From positions 3,100,001 to 3,164,000 of the forward strand of contig NC_085123.1 of assembly GCF_030269925.1 (NCBI RefSeq): a DNA stretch of 64,000 bases. The letters run 5' to 3'. The translations under genes were made by a program, and so were the position numbers. This DNA is from Bombyx mori (taxonomy: Eukaryota; Arthropoda; Insecta; Lepidoptera; Bombycidae). Shown piece by piece: positions 57,053-64,000 of the stretch. How positions within the stretch are numbered: position 1 is the first letter of the stretch; every line of letters starts with the position of its first letter. The notes under the pieces are model-generated. The model was not told the DNA's origin and searched no databases. It was given only the letters and a program-made list of their open reading frames with translations.

Positions 57053-57293
57053 TATAGGAACATAATATTTCGTCGAAAACTCGTTGGTATGTAAAAAGCA
57101 CGCCTAAAATTCGAACCCCGTACCCAATATCGGCAATTCGGCACACCAACTATTCACTAGACAATCGAGGCAATTTCATTAATTCAGGAGTTTTTTCAAT
57201 CGTTCACTTTGTCACAACACTATTTTTATTTCATCAAAAACTGACAGCACAGTAAACGTCAGTTGACTTCGTCTAATAAAAAATCCGACTATA

Positions 57294-59032
57294 CCTACAG
57301 TTTTTGTGGTCATAGACAACTGATTGTCAGTATAGTTAAAATCGAATAATCTCTTGTCAATGGTTAGTCAAACTGAGCGAAGGATGTGAAATAAAAGATC
57401 ATTATGTAAAAACACAATCAAATTTTATTAAATATCAAATATTGTATTGTCTAACACGATTCCTTAATTATTATGTTTCACATCGATATTTCATAATGGA
57501 ATAATGATAGTTTATAATTTATATCATGCATGTTGCTTGGAACAATAAAATATTGATAGTTAAAATATCACAAGTGATAGCGTAGTATTTAGAATAGACG
57601 ATAATAGATAGTATAACAAAAATAAAGTTGTCGAATATACATAGTAATGGTAATATGATATATTCGGTGATAATTTTAAATATTGTCATGAAGGAACGAG
57701 ATGTAGTGATGCGATAGTATTAAGATAGAAATTAAATAATAGGTTGAGTATCAAGAAAATATACGAGTATGCAAAATATTTATCGACGAAGAGGATACAC
57801 AAAGGAAGTCACATACACATATCAAAATACACAATTAATTGGGATTATATGCAAAACCTACAAAAACGTATTAAACATGATTATTATCTCAAAACCGTAT
57901 TATGATCAGTTAATATACGTCCTTACATACTACACATATTATATAGGTATTAAATGTTGTTATTTGTGCGACAAAGCTCTACTCGGATGATTGGTAATAA
58001 TATCAAGCACTCTTTCAAATATTACGCTTAAACTGAGTTATCCAGATGGCTCGAGATGATATTGTGTTTATTGTGAAACGCTATTGTTAAATAATGACTC
58101 ATTAAAACTTGCTGATATGTGGTATGATGTGTTATTTGTTATTTGGTCGAAGAGTGTCACACCTCGTCTGCTGAACGCTGCCTTCAGTCCTAGCATCATC
58201 TAATATTTCTGATACGTCATTCATATGAACATCGTAATGTCACCAAAATAAACAAAAATCGGCGCATCACAACTTTGTGCAAAACGAAATCAAGCGCTGT
58301 TTGATTTTGACGAAAAAATAAAACAGCGTCTCATCTTCGTTTAAATCATCAAAGCAATGTATTACCGCACCTTATTACCCATACACGTTTATCGGTAAGG
58401 TTATTGTATAAATTTCAGAAAAAACTGCGCAAAACTTTATATATAAATGGACGACCGTGGTTGTCGTATAACGTTTTTCATCAATTGCCAACGTAGCGCC
58501 ATGCTGAAACTCGTCCCTACAACATATTACGTACACCGCCAACATGTCGTCAATACATTTCAGCTCATTATAGTTTGAACACGAGTATTGTCGTTCCCGA
58601 GATCGGCGGGCGCTGCGATCTAACTTGTATAGCAGGTAAATCCGTAAAAACCGTCTAAGCATAATTTTAATATATGTATTAAAAACATGGAAGCACTTTC
58701 GCGGACAGACTCATTGCTGAATATGTTGGTATAATAAATACTAAGAGTATATCGATAGTCTGTACTGATATCATAATATACTAGATGATCTATCAATGGT
58801 CGCAACTCAACAAATAAAGGAGTCACGTACTGAGCAAACGCAATGCTAATGTCAAACATTAACGTAAAAATTTAATGTAATTCAACGAATACGATCTAAA
58901 AGTCGTGTTTTAACGAATACGATAATAGCTTTAACAGGTGAGTAACATAGTGCAGTGCGTAGACAGAGCGGTCTGAAGTCAGCGATGTCGCGAACTCAAT
59001 CATTACGAATGAATTCGAATCAAATGATTGAT
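57294..59032. other. Probable long 3' UTR of the TSP1 membrane gene
   Basis: AT-rich, without repeats or exons that I can support. The TSP1 gene stop codon is at 59033-59035 (minus strand). A minus-strand AATAAAA near 57424-57430 could be its poly(A) signal, giving a 3' UTR of about 1.6 kb. The 73-codon and 95-codon frames here are not coding in character. Confidence 0.4.
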
Positions 59033-62000
59033 TCACACTTTGGTAATGGTCTTCAGTTTTCGGCTCCTGATGCACCTAAAATAATAAAAAAATAATGTAA
59101 CAAAATAGAGTTTACCGTTGAGGGAATTTATTTATTTATTTTATAGCATGTCACGATATTAAATAAATAAAAAAGTATTTTTAATGCGTTCTCCAAGTGC
59201 TGTAAAAAAGATGGCGCTCACTATTCAAGATGGCGATCGTGTTTCTATAGTTCTCTTTGGTGATAGTGACGCTAGCTATTATTTTAATCTATGTCGAAAA
59301 AAACATTAAAATACTAAAATTAAACTTTTTATTTTTTTTATTGCCCGAGCAGGCAGACGAGCATACGGCTCACCTGATGGTAAATGGTTACCGTAGCTCA
59401 TGGACGTCAGCAATGCTAGAGGCAGAGCCAAGCTGCTGCCTACCGCAAATAGTACTAATAATAATTCCAGATCTGCAATAGTTTTAAAATTAAACTCGTA
59501 TCTATCACTTTAGCGCAAGCTATATAATAATACTAGCTGTACTCGCCCGCTTCACTGGGCATTTAAAATTAACATTATTACTTCTCACCCACACAAAGAT
59601 TCTCATCATTAACGCCCCCGCAACTGGTGTAGGGAGTCCAACACTCATATAAATATTAGCCTATCCATTAAGTACATGTATTTTCTAGGTGGGTGCCAAG
59701 TTTCAAGTCAATCGGATGCACGGTTCAGTGGTTATAACGGAACATCCGTAAAAACCACTTTAGATTTATATATATTAGTATAGATGTACAGATAAGAGCG
59801 GTACCTAATGAATCCACGGTACAGCATGAACGCGCCGTACAGACTGAGCACCAGGGTGGCCGTCCACACCACGGCCAGCACTGAACTGCTCCCCTCTGTA
59901 GAACATCATGGAGCATATTATTTCCCTCGGTTCGTCCGAGTCGTAGACACAAACAAAACTTTTTTATTTGTCGATTAAAAATTTGAATACTATTTTAATG
60001 ATTTTATGATGAACTGCCATCGAAACGTCGCTAATTATATAATGACAATAATAAACGTCCGATGAAACTATAGAAATAGTTTTTTTTGACAATTTTTTTT
60101 TATTGTCAACGGAGACAGTCGATCATACGGCCCACCTGATGGTGAGTGGTTACCGTCGTCCATGGACTTCAGCATAGCCAGGGGCAGAGCCAAGCCGCTG
60201 CCTACCGTTATGCCATGAGACTAAAGAGGATACAGGCCAGAAAAAAAAAACGGCAGAGAATATTTCATTGTCTAATCGTAAAAATGAAACACAATTCCTG
60301 AACTCGAGTTCCTATTCGTTGTTATCATATGCAAAGACTTTACAATTGAATATGCAATTTCGAAAAGGGCACATCTCTGAAAATGTAAAATGTTCAGGAA
60401 ATGAAAAAAAAACTGATTATTTTCTAAAGCAGTGTAAAATTTAAAATATTAACTTTTGAGATATATTTTAGCGTTAATTAGCAATTGAACATTACTGGAA
60501 TTATTATAAAATTGGTGTAGGTGTAAGCCTCAAAATTACATGTATATGAAAAAAACGTATTTGACAAAATATGCGGCATGTGCTCTTTTCGAAATTGCAT
60601 AGCCAATTATAATCCACGAACTAAGTTATAATCTGCGCAAATAGTTTTAGACGACATCTCAGGATGCACGTTCCGCTTCTTACCGAGGTATCCGTCATGG
60701 TAGACGTCGCGGTCGACCCAGGGCTGCCGCGGCTTCTCCTCGCGCGGCTCGGTGGCCGGCGCGTCGGGGAGCTCGTCCGAATCGCTAGTGCAGTTCGCCC
60801 ATTCGATGGTGACGTATCTAAAGGATAATACGTTCGGTGAATTGAGAAATTGAGTTTCATACACTCTATAGGATTCCAGCACGTGTAGCTAATTTGGTCA
60901 GTGTGCTTAATGCGAGTTTTTTAACTTCTCGATCGCGTAAAAGTTAAATCAAATTTGTATGGAGTTGGAACAGCTTCCCTTCGTATGCCGTTAGGGACGC
61001 TGTTCCAACTCCGTACATGGTTTTTTAACCAACTCCATACAAATTTGAGTTAACTTTTACGCGATCGAGAAGTTAAAAAACTTGCACTAATCTATAATTT
61101 ATGGCGAGCGGAACTATGCTACGTCTAGTCTACATAGATGTAAGTGTTCACCTGGAAGGCGTGTTGCAAGTCCTGGTGGGTCTGAGCAGCAGCTGCCGGG
61201 TGCGGGAGCGGGCGCCGGCGCGGCACGGGCCCCACGCCCCCCACGGCCCCGGCTGGCCCGCCGCCTGTCTGCACCCGCACTCTACCTCACACGATCCCTC
61301 CTCCTGTCACCCGGGAACACAAAACCCAGTCACTACAATTGTCTAATGTCAGTCCTACTTCAACTATTGCAATTTATTTTATTTTTATTTATTTCATTTA
61401 CTTCAGATAACCTAAAGGCTGGCTTGAAACCATAGTGCTCAACATGCACACGTGTTCAGTGTTGTACTATTGGCATAGATTTCATGTCTGAAGGTGGGTG
61501 GCGACATTTATGTTGTTGATGTTTATGGACTCTAGTGACTACTTAACACTTCAAGTCTGCAGCCTCGAGTATCAAAGACGGCAATACTATATAGTTTGTA
61601 TGGACTCCGGCACCAGTTCAACATGAGCACTTGAAATTTGAACACTTTGACTGGATTATGCGAGTTAAAAAGCTCCATGCGCGACTGTCTGTCTGGTGAA
61701 GCAATCAAAACCGTATTCTTTCGCTCGATGAGAGAGGCGACTAAGTAAACATTTCTATGAGTATGAGTATATTTAAATACGTTTCTCTGTAAATCCTAAC
61801 AGGTCTCATACGCACTGTAAAGAGGTCCAATCTTTCCTAGAAAAGACCTCATACACACTGGCTGCAAGTCCCTCAAAAACGGTCCCGTAGTCAACGTGTT
61901 ATTATTAGAATTTTTTTATTGCTTAAATGGGTGGACGAGCTCACAGCCCACCTGGTGTTAAGTGGTTGCTGGAGCTCATAGACATCTATAACGTAAGTGC

Positions 62001-63678
62001 GCCACCCACCTTGAGATATAAGTTCTAAGGTAATCTAATCAGTATAATTACAACGGCTGCCCCACCCTTCAAACCAAAACGCATTACTGCTTTACGGTAG
62101 TGTTAACGTACAAAAGTACAAATTAAAAGATAGCAATATTTTGGTATCAGTATTTGGCAATGAATTTAAATCATATAAGTTACCTGATACTGCGTCAATG
62201 GCGCAACGATTCTCCCGGGTAGAACGGGCGCGCACCGCCAGGGCTCCAGGTAAGCGTCGGTTGGGGGCTCGTCCCCGACGTTGGTCAACTCACACCGCGC
62301 CTGCGACGCCTTTACTCCAAAACCGCAAGCCCCGATTGCCTCTTCGCCCGCCGAAGTCTATCAGAATTATCATTATACTAGCTGTACCCGTCCGCTTCGC
62401 TGGGCATTTAAAATTAACATTATTATTTCTCACTCCCACAAAGATTCTCATCATTAACGCCCCCGCAACTGGTGTAGGGAGTTCAACACTCCTGTTCAGT
62501 GAGTTCATGTATGTTCTACATGGATACTGAGTTTCAAGTCAATCGGATACACGGTTCAGTAGTTAAATAACGGAACCTTCGTAAAAACCACTGTAGATTT
62601 ATATATTAATATAGATTTAGCTATTTGCGATTAAAACGGGCTAAGTGATCATATCGGTAAGTTAATAAAAAAAATTTCATCATCATCATCATCATCGCAG
62701 CCTGTCCACTGTCCAGTACTACCCAACATAGGCGTCTCCAACTGATCAACGTCTGGTGAAGATCTGCCGAGAAACTGCGAGTTGGTTAGTATTACATCGA
62801 ACTGTTTGGAGAGTTCGATGAGAGTGTTTATTATTTATTTAATGGATCACCAACAAATGAAACACTGGCTTAAACATAGGGTACAAAAATATCAAAATAT
62901 GACATGTGCTCACTTAATTATAGGTAATCACAGCTAACATCTAGTTCTAGTACCAAATGATCATGTCTGATCCCGACATTGGAGCTACAAGCGTGTAACT
63001 GAAGTTCTAGCAATATGCCATTGGCGGTCTCTGGCCCCTGCAGGGTTTTGTGGACCTCTATATCGCATGGGAAAGACCCGCGCTCGGCAGAAAGTTGAAT
63101 GGCAGCCTATATTATTTTTCAGGTTTCAAACTATTTCAATACCGAAATTCGTCAAAATAAGCTATTTTCGAATTTATAATTAGAAACAGACAACTAATTC
63201 CCAGAATACTTCTTCGTCAGCTTCTTCGTCATTAGGTAAGATTTTGTACGACTTGGTTTCAGCTTTCAAATTTAAAACTCGGCAAAGAGTTTGATATGCA
63301 ACTTAACCTAAACACGAGCCCACTGAGTTTCTCGCCGGATCTTGTCAGCAGGTTGCGATTTCGATCCGGTAGTACATTCATTCGCGAAGCAGCTTCCCTT
63401 GAGTTGTTAGATCTCGTTTGGAGGCGCTCGGGCAGCTGTTAGCAAATCCCACCCCTCCTGGCTGAGTCTCTGCTCGCCCACCTGTCCTGGTGAAACTGAA
63501 GAGACCTCCGGGCCACCAGTGATCCCTCATTCATAATAATATTTGATGTCTTACTTGAATGTGGCATCCAAGAGATGGTCGTGCGACTAGTCTGAGACAA
63601 GGTTCCCTGGGGCAGGGCGCTCGTTGTTCCGTGGGGGGACACGACCGTCCCGGCCATACCGCCGCCGTTAGTCGTTGT
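59033..63678 (-). CDS. Thrombospondin type 1 repeat, single-pass membrane protein (3' exons)
   Basis: Six exons join in phase: 63678-63555, 62300-62184 (or from 62309), 61303-61152, 60817-60684, 59895-59805, 59075-59033. They give about 220 C-terminal residues; earlier exons lie right of the window. The first two hold Cys/Trp-rich sequence typical of TSP1 repeats (WPGRSCPPTEQRAPCPREPC; ARCELTNVGDEPPT). The third has a clear repeat start, GPWGAWGPCRAGARSRTRQL, and the fourth YVTIEWANC then an acidic/Pro-rich stalk (EPREEKPRQPW). The fifth is a membrane helix, SSVLAVVWTATLVLSLYGAF then MLYRGFI. The last is a short basic tail, CIRSRKLKTITKV. So it is a type I surface or secretory-pathway protein with its TSP1 repeats outside. 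Multi-repeat architecture recalls THSD7, but I cannot assign an orthologue. The 62300 acceptor is weak. Confidence 0.8.
59326..59445 (-). repeat. Short retroposon 3' end ('gcagacgagcatacggcc' family)
   Basis: gagcaggcagacgagcatac, ggctcacctgatggtaaatg and ggacgtcagcaatgctagag, in the last intron of the TSP1 gene. Confidence 0.65.
59533..59784 (-). mobile_element. Helitron-like element, family 1
   Basis: In + orientation it starts ctagctgtactcgcccgctt after an A and ends atatattagtataga before a T: the exact reverse of the TC...CTAG ends. It ends about 20 bp from exon 5 of the TSP1 gene fragment. Confidence 0.8.
60091..60215 (-). repeat. Short retroposon 3' end ('gcagacgagcatacggcc' family)
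   Basis: gacagtcgatcatacggccc, acctgatggtgagtggttac and ggacttcagcatagccag. Diverged relative to the copies at 30838 and 50594. Confidence 0.65.
60344..60608. mobile_element. 265-bp MITE, second copy
   Basis: Same termini as the element at 28601-28861 (aattgaatatgcaatttcga, then aaagggcacat), with the interior in opposite orientation (atctctgaaaatgtaaaatg near the left). The right terminus has a few changes (gcatagccaatt). Confidence 0.85.
60899..61091. mobile_element. Foldback MITE 'P' copy
   Basis: The left arm cagtgtgcttaatgcgag and right arm taaaaaacttgcactaat are mirror images, with an inner palindrome (ggagttggaacagc / gctgttccaactcc). It lies between exons 3 and 4 of the TSP1 gene fragment. 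Confidence 0.75.
61913..62100 (-). repeat. Bm1 SINE, 3' part
   Basis: Reverse Bm1 from ttttttattgcttaaatggg to cattactgctttacggtag. A decayed sense-like fragment is also visible at about 61485-61550 (aaggtgggtggcgacattt). Confidence 0.85.
62378..62615 (-). mobile_element. Helitron-like element, family 1
   Basis: ctagctgtacccgtccgctt after an A at the left and atatattaatataga before a T at the right. It lies close upstream (in gene direction) of the 62300 exon acceptor of the TSP1 gene and may explain that acceptor's unusual context. Confidence 0.8.
62616..63554. other. Intronic DNA with CAT microsatellite and family B fragment
   Basis: A (cat)6-like run at about 62680-62697, followed by cgcagcctgtccactgtcc, a common insect repeat word. 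A family B fragment in reverse is at about 63310-63445 (cccactgagtttctcgccgg ... gcagcttcccttgagttgt). No exon supported. Confidence 0.5.
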
Positions 63679-64000
63679 CTGTGACATAAAAAAATAATAT
63701 GGATTTACTGAAACTCATTTAAACTCGATTGAGTTAGGCGTTCGTTCCTAAGCCTTTTTTTGAAATCATTCTTCACGATTCAAGCGTGAATGAACAGATG
63801 AGCTCGTGTTTCATTCGCATAGCGTCGGTTTTTATTTTTCTCGCAACTTAACACATGAAGTCGGAGTCTTGGTTTCGTTAGAATATCGATTATTTTGCGT
63901 ATAACTACTACCTTCTATTGAATTAAAAAATATTCTAATTTATTAGGGCTGACCACTGGATTATCCACTATTGTACGTACCATTCATAATATTTGAGGCA
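63679..64000. other. Intron of the TSP1 gene to the window edge
   Basis: Non-coding AT-rich sequence upstream (in gene direction) of the 63678 acceptor, which reads TTTATGTCACAG on the minus strand. No further exon seen. Confidence 0.5.

Larger units (their letters stand above)
55369..57291. mobile_element. TIR element hosting a mariner insertion
   Basis: Left end TAGTCGGATTTTTAATAAGA then cgaagccagctgac; right end gtcagttgacttcgtctaat then aaaaaatccgacta, inverted with a few mismatches over about 33 bp. TA flanks each side (55367-55368, 57292-57293). Without the mariner it is about 637 bp and non-coding, so it was probably a Tc1/mariner-type MITE. Confidence 0.8.

Noticed and set aside
63439..63687. 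82-codon minus-strand frame taken as the coding frame
   Set aside because: The +1 frame of the same exon has TSP1-type cysteines and fits the phases of flanking splice sites; the longer frame is a shadow.
1..64000. CRISPR arrays, operons, riboswitches or prophage-type systems
   Set aside because: The window is eukaryotic, with spliced genes, SINEs and MITEs; no regularly spaced direct repeats or bacterial gene clusters are present.

Overview
This is a 64 kb piece of nuclear chromosome from a silkworm-type moth (Bombyx mori or a very close relative). The main evidence is about twenty copies of the Bm1 SINE. Three of these are full length, with a tRNA-like head on the complementary strand. Other silkworm-type repeats, lepidopteran Helitron-like elements, MITEs and LINE fragments fill nearly all introns and gaps. 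Genes have short GT-AG exons in AT-rich DNA. No tRNA, rRNA, CRISPR or prokaryotic feature is visible.

Layout: (1) 1-150, tail of a frame-broken Jockey-like reverse transcriptase. (2) 3486-4668 (-), a complete SRSF2/SC35 splicing factor. (3) 7900-9196, a 647-bp MITE interrupted by an inverted copy of itself. (4) 10213-11360 (+), the last two coding exons of an unrecognised gene. (5) 13062-15111 (+), four 3' exons of an unrecognised acidic/Cys-rich protein. (6) 15.4-21.3 kb, gene-poor DNA with LINE, Helitron and hAT remnants. (7) 21779-38343 (-), a complete 16-coding-exon NF-X1/shuttle craft orthologue (1168 aa by my splice model). (8) 41135-54774 (+), a complete 8-coding-exon gene for a 332-aa helical protein starting MGCMAS, a predicted acylation signal. 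(9) 51107-53242 (+), an intronless 711-aa paralogue of the complex I 75-kDa subunit, inside the last intron of (8). (10) 55369-57291, a mariner transposon inside another TIR element. (11) 59033-63678 (-), the 3' exons of a thrombospondin type 1 (TSP1) repeat single-pass membrane protein.

The genes do not form one pathway. SRSF2 acts in splicing, NF-X1 in nucleic-acid binding (with a PABP-binding PAM2 motif), the ND-75 paralogue in mitochondria and the TSP1 protein at the cell surface. Exon boundaries were set by reading-frame phase and GT/AG sites; I joined exons only where phases agreed. The most notable observations are the self-nested MITE, a 528-bp miniature LTR retrotransposon with target duplication, the nested intronless ND-75 paralogue, and the uncharacterised MGCMAS protein.
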